The position numbers and the translations under genes are program-made. From Flavihumibacter stibioxidans (GTDB lineage: Bacteria > Bacteroidota > Bacteroidia > Chitinophagales > Chitinophagaceae), in the NCBI RefSeq assembly GCF_014332695.1, contig NZ_MBUA01000001.1, forward strand, positions 62,001-126,000: DNA of 64,000 bases, in the 5' to 3' direction. Shown here piece by piece: positions 9,701 to 16,996 of this stretch; position 1 is the first letter of the stretch; each line of letters opens with the position of its first letter. The notes beneath the pieces were generated by a model. It was not told the origin of the DNA. It did not search any database and saw nothing but the letters and a program-made list of their open reading frames with translations.

Positions 9701-10316
9701 GCTGGAAAACCTTGGTGAGGTGAACCCCACCGCCATCGAAGCATTCACGGAGATGAAGAAACGCTATGAGTTCATCCTCGAACAAAAGAACGACCTGGTT
9801 ACCGCCAAGGACAGTCTGCTGCAGACTATTGCTGAAGTGGAGAGCACAGCCAACCAGAAGTTCCTGGATACCTTCAACCAGGTAAAAGAAAATTTTATAA
9901 GGGTATTCAAGGCCCTGTTCACTGAAGAAGACCAGTGTGACCTGATCCTGGAGAACCCCGAGAACCTGGCAGAAACCGGAATTGATATCATCGCCAAACC
10001 AAAGGGTAAGCGACCTTCCTCCATCACCCAATTGAGCGGGGGAGAAAAAACCCTTACTGCAACGGCACTGCTTTTTGCAATATACCTGATCAAACCGGCG
10101 CCATTTTGTATCCTCGATGAGGTTGATGCGCCGCTGGATGATGCCAATGTTGGTAAATTCACCAATATGATCAGGCGTTTCAGTGAAGAGAGCCAGTTCA
10201 TTATCGTTACCCACAACAAAATGACCATGAGCGCCGTGGATGCCATTTACGGTGTAACCATGCAGGAACCCGGAGTAAGCAAACTGGTACCGGTAGATTT
10301 CCGCAACCTGAATTGA
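6798..10316 (+). CDS. smc: Chromosome segregation ATPase SMC
   Basis: The 1172-residue product has the full SMC layout. The N-terminal ATPase half carries Walker A GPNGCGKS at residues 31-38; long coiled coils flank a hinge at about 505-690; the C-terminal half carries the ABC signature LSGGEKTLTATA (about 1078) and Walker B CILDEVDAPLDD (about 1104). SMC dimers with ScpA/ScpB extrude DNA loops and organise the nascent chromosome. The start is GTG at 6798; the residues that follow, RLKSLEIKGFKSFADK, are the canonical SMC beginning, so the start is secure. The gene ends in its own terminator at 10358. Confidence 0.98.
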   Translation: MRLKSLEIKGFKSFADKTVVHFDQNITGIVGPNGCGKSNIIDSIRWVIGEQKISQLRSENLDSLVFNGSRTRSASGLAEVSLTFENTRNLLPTEFNTVTITRKFYKSGESEYRLNDVSCRLKDIQNLFMDTGVSTDSYSIIELGMVDDLIKDKDNSRRRMLEQAAGISIYKTRKKEARQKLDATEQDLARIEDLLFEINNQLKTLENQAKKAEKYYEIKKDYRELSIELAKAALEGFNITYRDLNEQTSSETDKKVRLEAIIAQEEASIEQEKVGFIEKERMLQSMQHEFNDLLQVLRSKENDKNLASQRLNFLQEKETSLQEFLQKSEGQLMGLEESIAFTSQQVSEEEGKLETFENQLDEYKLAVEEKRSIFDQQRASVDAIRSENLQIQRNQFEAEKKVAVADTSIQNLQRTIHQIEEEREARGSQLKQLEEERTEKELELESRQKDLQQLQEHHERTKEQILQTQGELEVLRQHLAEESRKLDAKKNEHDLLKSLIDSMEGYPESVKFLHNNPNWNHTAPILSDIIYVKEEFRAAVENVLEPYLNYYVVNNLQEGLQAVHLLDNNKKGKANFFLLDKFSEVSGIGHQPAGTIPAMSVIEVDGQFRRLAEYLLGNVFIAEDESALENSNGAVVLEKSGKYVKGKYSLTGGSVGLFEGKKIGRAKNLEKLIEEIHIQETRVNGLKADIQHKHNEVIGFNEQLKEQAIRQSQQDINNLTNQAFALQNKIENLHAQQSTSRNRLEDMQQQLEATQQSISGTRNDLAELLQLIEVTGSKLVEVEASYRAAEQEYSSANAVYNEFNLSLTRQQSRINSLKQELVFKNNQLRDLNVQIESNQSQLKQTLESITESAELLTQAESGLLDLLRKKEEDEKVLNEADQAYYNMRNKLNEKESELRAKVKEREQLEQYLGGIKDRLNELKLQLAGMKERLQVEFRINLDDIIDQPRSSETPVEELQEKADRMKKRLENLGEVNPTAIEAFTEMKKRYEFILEQKNDLVTAKDSLLQTIAEVESTANQKFLDTFNQVKENFIRVFKALFTEEDQCDLILENPENLAETGIDIIAKPKGKRPSSITQLSGGEKTLTATALLFAIYLIKPAPFCILDEVDAPLDDANVGKFTNMIRRFSEESQFIIVTHNKMTMSAVDAIYGVTMQEPGVSKLVPVDFRNLN

Positions 10317-10357
10317 TAATTTTACTTACTTTTAATATAGTAACCGTCCACCATTAT

Positions 10358-10391
10358 AGAAGCACTGCCGAAAGGTGGTGCTTCTTGTTTT
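10358..10391 (+). terminator. Intrinsic terminator of smc
   Basis: An 8-bp perfect stem (10358-10365 with 10378-10385), extended by four inner pairs including two G-T wobbles and closed by a GAAA tetraloop, is followed by TGTTTTT. It makes a GTG inside it an unlikely start for the next gene. Confidence 0.8.
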
Positions 10392-10404
10392 TAATATCCC
10401 TGCC

Positions 10405-10734
10405 ATGCGCACCATACTTCTACTACTCATCTCCAATGTATTCATGACCATTGCCTGGTATGGCCACCTGAAGCACAAGGGCATTCCCATCTGGAAAGCC
10501 ATCCTGCTAGCCTGGGGTATTGCATTTTTTGAATATTGCCTGATGGTACCCGCTAACCGGATGGGCTATGCCAGTGGTTTTTCGGGCTTTCAGCTGAAAA
10601 TGACTCAGGAAGTGATTACCCTTGTGGTGTTTGCAGTATTTGCTGTCTTATACCTGAAAGAACCTTTCCGGTGGAACTACCTGGTGAGTTTTGGCTTGCT
10701 GCTGGGAGCCGTATATTTTATGTTTAAAAAATAA
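10405..10734 (+). CDS. DUF486 (DMT-family-like) membrane protein
   Basis: The product of about 109 residues is almost entirely hydrophobic, with four predicted transmembrane helices, and matches the DUF486 family: TIAWYGHLKHK near the start, EYCLMVPANRMGY, then QLKMTQEVITL and a closing LLLGAVYFMFK. DUF486 proteins are small relatives of drug/metabolite transporters with no established substrate. I chose ATG 10405 because the upstream in-frame GTG at 10375 lies inside the smc terminator hairpin. The downstream neighbour is convergent. Confidence 0.82.
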   Translation: MRTILLLLISNVFMTIAWYGHLKHKGIPIWKAILLAWGIAFFEYCLMVPANRMGYASGFSGFQLKMTQEVITLVVFAVFAVLYLKEPFRWNYLVSFGLLLGAVYFMFKK

Positions 10735-10765
10735 ATATGACGGTGAACAACAACCGATAAATGAA

Positions 10766-11512
10766 TTACAGGAAGAGGTAATAGGGCTGCAGCAATGCTG
10801 AAAACCGTTCCGTGTAATTGCCTTCCCTGCGGATGCTGATCTCTTCTTCTTTCGCTATTCCCTTTTCTTTTGAAAAAATAAGCATGGTCCTGAAATAACC
10901 GTGTTTTTCCGTTTGCCTGACCATGGCTTTATTCCGGAGATGCATAGCCGCTGAATGGGCATTTTGTATGGCGTCATCAACCCTTTCTGCAGGAAGCAGC
11001 AAGGCAAAACACCCGTCCGCTGTGGTAAAAGCCTCTGCGAGCCGGAACAAAACCTGCAGATCAAGGGCTGCTTCATGTTTTGCGAGATTCCGGTGTGAGT
11101 AGACTGATTTCAGGGAGTTTTCAAAAAAAGGCGGATTCGATATCACCAGTTCATACCTGCGAAATGATTTAAAATCGAGGATATCGGCATGATGTACGGA
11201 TATGCGCTGATTCCATTTACTCGCTCCCACATTTTCCTGTGCCTGGGAGAATGCGTTTTCTTCCAGTTCAACCGCATCGATGACTGCATACAATTGCCGG
11301 GCCAGCATGAGGCTTAGCAAACCTGTTCCAGCACCAATGTCCAGCACAGAATGGCCCGGGGGTAGTCCTTCATTACCTTTTGCATCAGGGAACCTGTCTG
11401 CCATTTGTTCTGCAGTCCAGGCTCCGAACAAACAGGCATCTGTACAAACCTTCATGGCTGTTCTTTCCTGGTGTATGGTAAACTCCTTGAATTGAAAATA
11501 AGTATTCGCCAC
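10766..11512 (-). CDS. trmN6: tRNA1(Val) adenine-37 N6-methyltransferase
   Basis: The 248-residue product is a class I SAM-dependent methyltransferase: the SAM-binding DIGAGTG at residues 58-64 and the adenine-N6 signature NPPF at 126-129. Together with the N-terminal FQFKEFTIHQERTAMKVCTD block this fits the YfiC/TrmN6 family, which methylates A37 of valine tRNA1. The start is GTG at 11512. The gene is leftward and follows tsaD with a 25-nt gap, so the ABC permease, tsaD and trmN6 look like one leftward unit. Confidence 0.9.
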   Translation of the reverse strand: MANTYFQFKEFTIHQERTAMKVCTDACLFGAWTAEQMADRFPDAKGNEGLPPGHSVLDIGAGTGLLSLMLARQLYAVIDAVELEENAFSQAQENVGASKWNQRISVHHADILDFKSFRRYELVISNPPFFENSLKSVYSHRNLAKHEAALDLQVLFRLAEAFTTADGCFALLLPAERVDDAIQNAHSAAMHLRNKAMVRQTEKHGYFRTMLIFSKEKGIAKEEEISIRREGNYTERFSALLQPYYLFL

Positions 11513-11537
11513 CGTGCAAAATTATAGCTGAAACAGT

Positions 11538-12575
11538 TTACCAGTTCGCCCTGGCAGTGGGAGTGATATCCAGGCCGGCAAAATCGCCTTCAATAAATTT
11601 ATAATAGGCGGTTATGGCAATCATGGCTGCATTATCAGTACAATATTCCAGGGAAGGGTAGTAGGTTTTCCAGCCATATTTCTTTCCTGCTTCCGTAAGT
11701 CCTTTTCGCAGGCCGCTGTTGGCCGAAACACCACCGGCAAGGCAAATTTCGGTTATGCCTGTTTCTATTGCCGCTTTCTTAAGCTTATTGAGCAAAATGG
11801 TTATGATCCTTTGCTGAACTGAGGCACAAATATCCGACAGTCTGTCTTTTACAAAATCGGGGTTCTCCCGGGTATGTTCCTGTAAAAAATAAAGGATAGC
11901 TGTCTTTAGCCCGGAGAAACTGAAATCAAGTCCGGGTATCTGCGGTTCCGGAAACTTAAATGCTTTCGGGTTGCCTTCCTTTGCATATTGATCAATCAGT
12001 GGACCGCCGGGATAGTGGAGTCCGAGAATCTTGGCCGTTTTATCAAAAGCCTCGCCAGCCGCATCATCAATGGTTTCGCCAATCACTTTCATGATGGCAG
12101 GCGATTCGCAATGAACAATCTGTGTATGACCTCCACTAACGGTGAGACATAGGTATGGAAAGGAAGGTGATGGTTCTTCGATGAGATTTGCCAGCACATG
12201 CGCCTGCATATGGTGCACCGGAATAAGGGGTTTATTAAGGGCAAGGGCCAGTGAACGGGCGAACTGTGCGCCTACCAGCAGGGCCCCGATCAGTCCGGGT
12301 GCCTGCGTGAACGCAATGGCATCCAGCTCATCCAGGGGAACACCCGCCGTTTTCATTGCCTGGTCCACCACCGGAACGATGTGCTGCATATGCGCGCGAC
12401 TTGCCAGTTCAGGCACCACACCACCGTATTGTTCATGCACTTTCTGGGAGGCGATGATATTGGACAATATCTTACCGTCACGGCAAACCGAAGCGGCAGT
12501 TTCATCGCAGGATGATTCTATGGCCAGAACTGTTATAGACAAAATCGAAAATTTGTGGTTTGTTATTGCATTCAC
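11538..12575 (-). CDS. tsaD: tRNA N6-adenosine threonylcarbamoyltransferase TsaD
   Basis: The 345-residue product carries the Kae1/TsaD hallmarks: AIESSCDETAAS, the metal-binding HxxxH pair (His122, His126 in HMQAH), TVSGGHTQIV, the GEAFDKTAKILGL block and LAGGVSANSGLR. TsaD transfers the threonylcarbamoyl group to A37 of ANN-decoding tRNAs with TsaB/TsaE. The longest frame starts with GTG at 12575, overlapping the stop of the upstream permease gene by one base, but family members usually begin a few residues before AIESS, and a TTG at 12542 would give exactly that. The start is therefore ambiguous by 11 residues. Confidence 0.95.
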   Translation of the reverse strand: MNAITNHKFSILSITVLAIESSCDETAASVCRDGKILSNIIASQKVHEQYGGVVPELASRAHMQHIVPVVDQAMKTAGVPLDELDAIAFTQAPGLIGALLVGAQFARSLALALNKPLIPVHHMQAHVLANLIEEPSPSFPYLCLTVSGGHTQIVHCESPAIMKVIGETIDDAAGEAFDKTAKILGLHYPGGPLIDQYAKEGNPKAFKFPEPQIPGLDFSFSGLKTAILYFLQEHTRENPDFVKDRLSDICASVQQRIITILLNKLKKAAIETGITEICLAGGVSANSGLRKGLTEAGKKYGWKTYYPSLEYCTDNAAMIAITAYYKFIEGDFAGLDITPTARANW

Positions 12576-13816
12576 TACTTGCTCCTGATTGCCACTACCG
12601 GATCCATTTTAGCTGCAATGGAGGCCGGGATGATTCCAGCCAGCACCCCAACTACAATACAGATGGAAACCGCAATGAACATGATCCTGGGAGAAATTGA
12701 AATGGGGAATCCCAAACTGCCGGATATCACCTGGGTAAGGATGAATACCAGTATCAATCCGATCAGTCCACCCATGATACAAAGGAAAGCAGATTCCATC
12801 AGGAACTCCATCATGATGGTCCTTTTTCGTGCTCCGATTGCTTTTTTCAATCCGATCTGGCTGGTTCTTTCCCTCACGGTTACGAACATGATATTGGCCA
12901 CCCCGAACATTCCCACCACCAGTGACAACAGGGCAATGAAGAACCCGCCCATGTTGATACCGGCAAAGATACCCGCGGCAAATTCCCCGAATGCATCAAT
13001 ATCATTCAGGGAGAAATTGTCCGGCTGGGTTGGTTTCAGTTTCCTGATTGAACGCATGGCCCCTGTGGTTTCATCAATCAGTGCTGCCATGGAAATGTTT
13101 TCCTTACCCTGTAACATGATCACGGGCTGAGAGCTTTCTTCCCTTACGAGTGTGCGCATATATCCATAGGGTAGCAGGATACAATTGTCAAATTCCCAAC
13201 CGCCAATAATGCTGCTTCCCTGCTTTTTGATCAGTCCGATAATGCTAACATTCCTGTCATAAACCCTTACCATCTTTCCCACTGCACGTTCTGGTTTTCC
13301 GAACAGTTCTTCCGCAACTTTATAGCCGATCACCGCATGATTGCCGGCATGGTCAAAATCGGTTTGCTGCAGGTACCGGCCATCTATCACTTCAATGGTC
13401 TGTATCTTGGAAAAATCCTCAGTAATTCCATACATCCTGACATTGTCAAGTTTTTCATCCTGGAACTCGATCCTGTCCATCCGCTGCAGGGCGAAAGCAA
13501 TATTGGCCGCTTCCGGGACTATCTGTTTCAGCCGGTTCATTTCCCCGATTTTAGGAATCGGACGGTTCATGAGTTTCCAGTAAGGCACCTGGCCGGTATA
13601 ATCCCATTTGTCAATGAAAATTGTATTGCTGCCAAGGGCTTTGATGTCTTTCTGAACGTTCTTCTCCAGGCTTGTAACGGTGGCCATTACACCAATAATG
13701 CAAAATATTCCGATGGTTATGCCAAAAAGAGACAAAAATGTCCGTAATTTGTTAGACCTGAATTCCCCGAGGGCCATTTTAAGACCGGTTCCTAATATTT
13801 CTAGGGTTTTTCGCAT
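12575..13816 (-). CDS. ABC transporter permease, MacB/FtsX type
   Basis: The 413-residue product has the MacB architecture: one N-terminal membrane helix (about 25-48, FGITIGIFCIIGVM), a large periplasmic MacB_PCD domain (about 50-280), and three C-terminal FtsX-type helices (about 285-410) with the motif ERTSQIGLKKAIGARKRTIMMEFLMESA. Such permeases act with a separate ATPase, mechanically transmitting hydrolysis to periplasmic partners, often for lipoprotein, peptide or drug export. No cognate ATPase or adaptor gene is in the window. The stop codon overlaps the GTG of tsaD by one base, implying coupled expression. Confidence 0.9.
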   Translation of the reverse strand: MRKTLEILGTGLKMALGEFRSNKLRTFLSLFGITIGIFCIIGVMATVTSLEKNVQKDIKALGSNTIFIDKWDYTGQVPYWKLMNRPIPKIGEMNRLKQIVPEAANIAFALQRMDRIEFQDEKLDNVRMYGITEDFSKIQTIEVIDGRYLQQTDFDHAGNHAVIGYKVAEELFGKPERAVGKMVRVYDRNVSIIGLIKKQGSSIIGGWEFDNCILLPYGYMRTLVREESSQPVIMLQGKENISMAALIDETTGAMRSIRKLKPTQPDNFSLNDIDAFGEFAAGIFAGINMGGFFIALLSLVVGMFGVANIMFVTVRERTSQIGLKKAIGARKRTIMMEFLMESAFLCIMGGLIGLILVFILTQVISGSLGFPISISPRIMFIAVSICIVVGVLAGIIPASIAAKMDPVVAIRSK

Positions 13817-13932
13817 GGTTCAAAAATACTGTTTAGTAAATCAAATATTACAGAAAAACAATCTTAAATTAGAAAGGGAATCCGCCCCCCGTCGAATCAG
13901 AGGAAATTATTCATCATTTAAATATAATTCCA

Positions 13933-14310
13933 ATGGTTACTACAGACATCAGCCAAATTGCCGGAGAGTGTTCAACCTGGAGAAACACCCTCCGCGACCA
14001 AAGAAGTAACTTTACTTCCCTCAAAGAAAAACTCCAGCAACTCGCCACGAATCTCCAGGATAAAAATGCACTTCAGGACCTGGAACACCTTGAAAACCAG
14101 TTCTACATCCAGCTCATTAACATTCATGATCTCAAGCATGCCATCAAAGAGCATGAACAGATTGCCGCATGGGAGAAGGAAAGGAACGGACAGGTAACGG
14201 ACGCCACGCTATCGGCCCACGAAGACCTCCACACCCAATACGAACAATTGCAGGGAACCCTGAATAATGTAAAGCAGGAGTTTAGTTCGTTTGTAAAAAA
14301 ACTTCAGTAA
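13933..14310 (+). CDS. Small coiled-coil protein of unknown function
   Basis: This 125-residue frame encodes a soluble, highly helical protein with heptad-like hydrophobics and no signal peptide, Cys or catalytic motif. The composition is rich in Gln, Glu, Leu and Lys, and one or two long antiparallel coiled coils are likely. It is divergent from the ABC permease (116 nt between starts) and lies 76 nt before the EF-G paralogue on the same strand. I do not recognise the family. A structural or adaptor role is only a guess. Confidence 0.6.
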   Translation: MVTTDISQIAGECSTWRNTLRDQRSNFTSLKEKLQQLATNLQDKNALQDLEHLENQFYIQLINIHDLKHAIKEHEQIAAWEKERNGQVTDATLSAHEDLHTQYEQLQGTLNNVKQEFSSFVKKLQ

Positions 14311-14386
14311 CCGGAATCAGGAAGGTAGATCCCCCTTCAACCATACACCTTCTGCATTCTGCATTTTACTTTTTAAATTCTTTTTT

Positions 14387-16525
14387 ATGTCAGCCGAATT
14401 TGATACCAGTCATGTAAAAAACATAGTCTTACTGGGCCATGCAGGCTCAGGTAAGACCTCCTTAGCGGAAAGCATGCTTTTTGAATCAGGTGCCATCTCC
14501 CGCAGGGGAACCATTGCCGCCAAAAATACCGTGGGCGATTACCACGAACTGGAACAGGAACGCGGCAACTCCATATTCTCCAAACTCATGCACAGCCGCT
14601 GGCGCGGTTATAAGATCAACATTATAGACACTCCGGGCTACGACGATTTTGTTGGCGAGGTCATTTCCGCACTTCGTGTAGCCGACACCGGTGTAATGCT
14701 ACTCAATGCCTCCATGGGCGTGGAAGTGGGCACGGATATCATCTGGCAATATACCGAACAGTTTAAAACGCCGATGATATTTGCCGTGAACCAGCTGGAC
14801 CACGAAAAAGCCGATTTTGAAAAGACAGTTCAGCAGGCCAAAGAGCATTTTGGCAGCAAGGTGGTGGTGGTTCAATACCCGCTGCAGCAGGGTGAAGGGT
14901 TTCATGAAATCATTGATGTACTCAGGATGACGCTGTATAAATTCACAGATGGCGGCGGCAAACCGGAGAAACTACCAATACCTGAAATTGAAAGGGAAAA
15001 AGCAGAACAATTGCACAAGGAACTGGTAGAGGCTGTTGCCAGCAACGATGAGACCCTGATGGAGCATTATTTTGACAAAGGAGAACTAGATGAAGATGAG
15101 ATGAAAGAGGGCATGAAAAAAGCGATGATCAACCACGATCTTTTCCCTTTGTTCTGTCTTTCTGCCGAAAGGAATATGGGTAGTGGCCGGTTAATGGGAT
15201 TTATTGACAATGTTTGCCCCAGTGCCAATGAAATGCCACCTCAAAAAACCCGCAGGGGAGAGTTGCTGCCCTGTAAATCAGATGGTCCTGCCTGCCTGTT
15301 CATCTACAAAACCGTAACCGAACCGCATATTGGCGAACTGTCCTTCTTTAAGGTATATTCCGGTGTCATCAAGTCGGGGACGGAACTGATCAATGAAAAT
15401 ACCAACGTGACAGAAAAAATCACCCAGTTGTTTGTGCTGGAAGGCAACAGGCGTACCAGTGTGAATGAGTTAAGTGCCGGTGATATCGGTGCTACCCTCA
15501 AACTGAAGAACACACATGTGAACAATACCCTGCATGATAAAGGCAGGAATATTGAACTTAACCCCATTGAGTTCCCTTCCCCCAATATGAGCATGGCTAT
15601 TGAACCGGTCAACAAAGGGGAGGAGGAAAAACTTTCCCCTGCCCTGCACCAGTTGGTAGAGGAAGACCCGACAGTGCGGGTTGAAATTTCTTCCGAACTG
15701 AAACAAACCATCATCCATTGTCAGGGCGACATGCACCTGGCCGTTATCAAATGGAAACTGGAACACCTGGCTAAAATGGAAGTTCGTTTTGTAAGGCCAC
15801 GCATTGCTTACCGGGAAACCATCCGCAAAGGAGCTGATGCCCAGTACCGTCACAAAAAACAATCCGGTGGTGCCGGTCAGTTTGGTGAAGTGCACCTGAG
15901 AATTGAACCCTGGAGTGAGGGCATGGCTGAACCAGCGGGATTAAACGTTCGCGGTCGTGATACGCAGGAACTGCCCTGGGGTGGTAAACTGGTATATTAT
16001 AACTGTATTGTGGGCGGGGCCATTGATACCCGTTTCATGCCATCTATCCTCAAAGGGGTTATGGAAAAAATGCAGGAAGGCCCGCTGACCGGCAGTTATG
16101 TGAGGGATATCAGGGTTAGTGTGTATGATGGGAAAATGCACCCGGTGGACTCCAATGACATTTCCTTTAAACTGGCAGGCCTGCAGGCATTCCGCCAGGC
16201 ATTCAGGGAGGCCGACCCCCAGTTGCTGGAGCCCATATACAAAATCGAAGTCATGTGTCCCGATGAACTGACCGGGTCAGTAATGGGCGACCTTCAAACA
16301 CGCAGGGCAATTGTGGAAGGAATGGAATCTGAAGGTCATTTCACCAGGATCGTTGCCAAAGTTCCCATTGCGGAAATGTTCGAATATTCCTCCTCACTGC
16401 GCTCCATTACACAGGGAAGGGCCAAATTCAGCCTGGAATTCGACAGTTATGCGCCGGTTCCATATGAATTGCAGAAAAAACTAATGGAAGAGTACAATAA
16501 AACTGAAATACTGGCAGAAGCATAA
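14387..16525 (+). CDS. Elongation factor G paralogue (EF-G2/FusA2 type)
   Basis: The 712-residue product has EF-G domains I-V in order, including the domain IV signature near GGAGQFGEVHL and the domain V region near MGDLQTRRA. The P-loop GHAGSGKT (17-24) is intact, but the G domain departs from canonical EF-G: switch I reads RGNSI (59-63) rather than RGITI, the DTPGH catalytic His is Tyr (DTPGY, Tyr85), and the base-specificity motif is NQLD (135-138) instead of NKxD. Such paralogues accompany a housekeeping EF-G. A Bacteroides EF-G2 reported to work without GTP hydrolysis is one precedent; Thermus EF-G-2, as I recall, also has the Tyr. It is probably a ribosomal translocase used under special growth conditions. 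Confidence 0.9.
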   Translation: MSAEFDTSHVKNIVLLGHAGSGKTSLAESMLFESGAISRRGTIAAKNTVGDYHELEQERGNSIFSKLMHSRWRGYKINIIDTPGYDDFVGEVISALRVADTGVMLLNASMGVEVGTDIIWQYTEQFKTPMIFAVNQLDHEKADFEKTVQQAKEHFGSKVVVVQYPLQQGEGFHEIIDVLRMTLYKFTDGGGKPEKLPIPEIEREKAEQLHKELVEAVASNDETLMEHYFDKGELDEDEMKEGMKKAMINHDLFPLFCLSAERNMGSGRLMGFIDNVCPSANEMPPQKTRRGELLPCKSDGPACLFIYKTVTEPHIGELSFFKVYSGVIKSGTELINENTNVTEKITQLFVLEGNRRTSVNELSAGDIGATLKLKNTHVNNTLHDKGRNIELNPIEFPSPNMSMAIEPVNKGEEEKLSPALHQLVEEDPTVRVEISSELKQTIIHCQGDMHLAVIKWKLEHLAKMEVRFVRPRIAYRETIRKGADAQYRHKKQSGGAGQFGEVHLRIEPWSEGMAEPAGLNVRGRDTQELPWGGKLVYYNCIVGGAIDTRFMPSILKGVMEKMQEGPLTGSYVRDIRVSVYDGKMHPVDSNDISFKLAGLQAFRQAFREADPQLLEPIYKIEVMCPDELTGSVMGDLQTRRAIVEGMESEGHFTRIVAKVPIAEMFEYSSSLRSITQGRAKFSLEFDSYAPVPYELQKKLMEEYNKTEILAEA

Positions 16526-16647
16526 CAGGAAAAATACAACTGTTCTTTCATGGGGTAAAGCCGGACAGGTTTTCGACGAACGGACACAATTAATGCTTTC
16601 AAAGGCCGTTTTTGTATTAATCCGTTTTTAATCCGATTTATACCCAA

Positions 16648-16911
16648 ATGAAAATTTCGATGCCTATGAATGAACAGTTGTATTTCAACGACCAGGCTCA
16701 CATTGCAGAAAAGTTCCAGCTGATCGAGGAACACCTGACCGACACCAGTAAAATGGCTGTGCTTAAGATCAGGAACTGGAAACTGGTAGAACACCTGCCC
16801 GAAACCAGTTTGCGCTACCAGAAGCACATGCATCAAACCTTATTCAACGTTGTTCCGAATGAATTCATACTCTGCGAAGTAGGGTATTATTTCTCCCCAC
16901 TGAACAACTGA
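16648..16911 (+). CDS. Small protein of unknown function
   Basis: An 87-residue frame without a signal peptide or membrane segment encodes a mixed alpha/beta protein with several aromatic residues near its end (EVGYYFSPL). It starts 122 nt after the EF-G paralogue on the same strand. Its TGA stop lies at the foot of the 35-bp inverted repeat, so that hairpin may terminate its transcript. No family was recognised. Confidence 0.5.
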   Translation: MKISMPMNEQLYFNDQAHIAEKFQLIEEHLTDTSKMAVLKIRNWKLVEHLPETSLRYQKHMHQTLFNVVPNEFILCEVGYYFSPLNN

Positions 16912-16988
16912 TAGAAAAAGCTAAACATGTAAAGATGTCTGACACTTCTAAAATGTCAGACATCTTTACATGTTTAGCTTTTTCTATC
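16910..16988. repeat. Perfect 35-bp inverted repeat with 9-nt loop
   Basis: Bases 16910-16944 are exactly complementary to 16954-16988, with only CTTCTAAAA between them. The left arm begins in the stop codon of the small upstream gene and the right arm ends 8 nt before the ATG of the P-type ATPase. It may act as a terminator for the upstream gene, since the right arm holds a run of five T, but the arms are about three times longer than other terminators in the window. A TATCTTTA resembling a -7 element overlaps its right edge. Confidence 0.9.
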
Positions 16989-16996
16989 TTTAACAC

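Noticed and set aside
7020-10214. Several long leftward frames opposite smc
   Set aside because: SMC is unambiguous; the antisense frames are Leu/Phe-rich products expected from the complement of Glu/Lys/Gln coiled coil.
10375-10404. GTG start for the DUF486 protein
   Set aside because: It lies inside the smc terminator stem; ATG 10405 directly precedes the first membrane helix.
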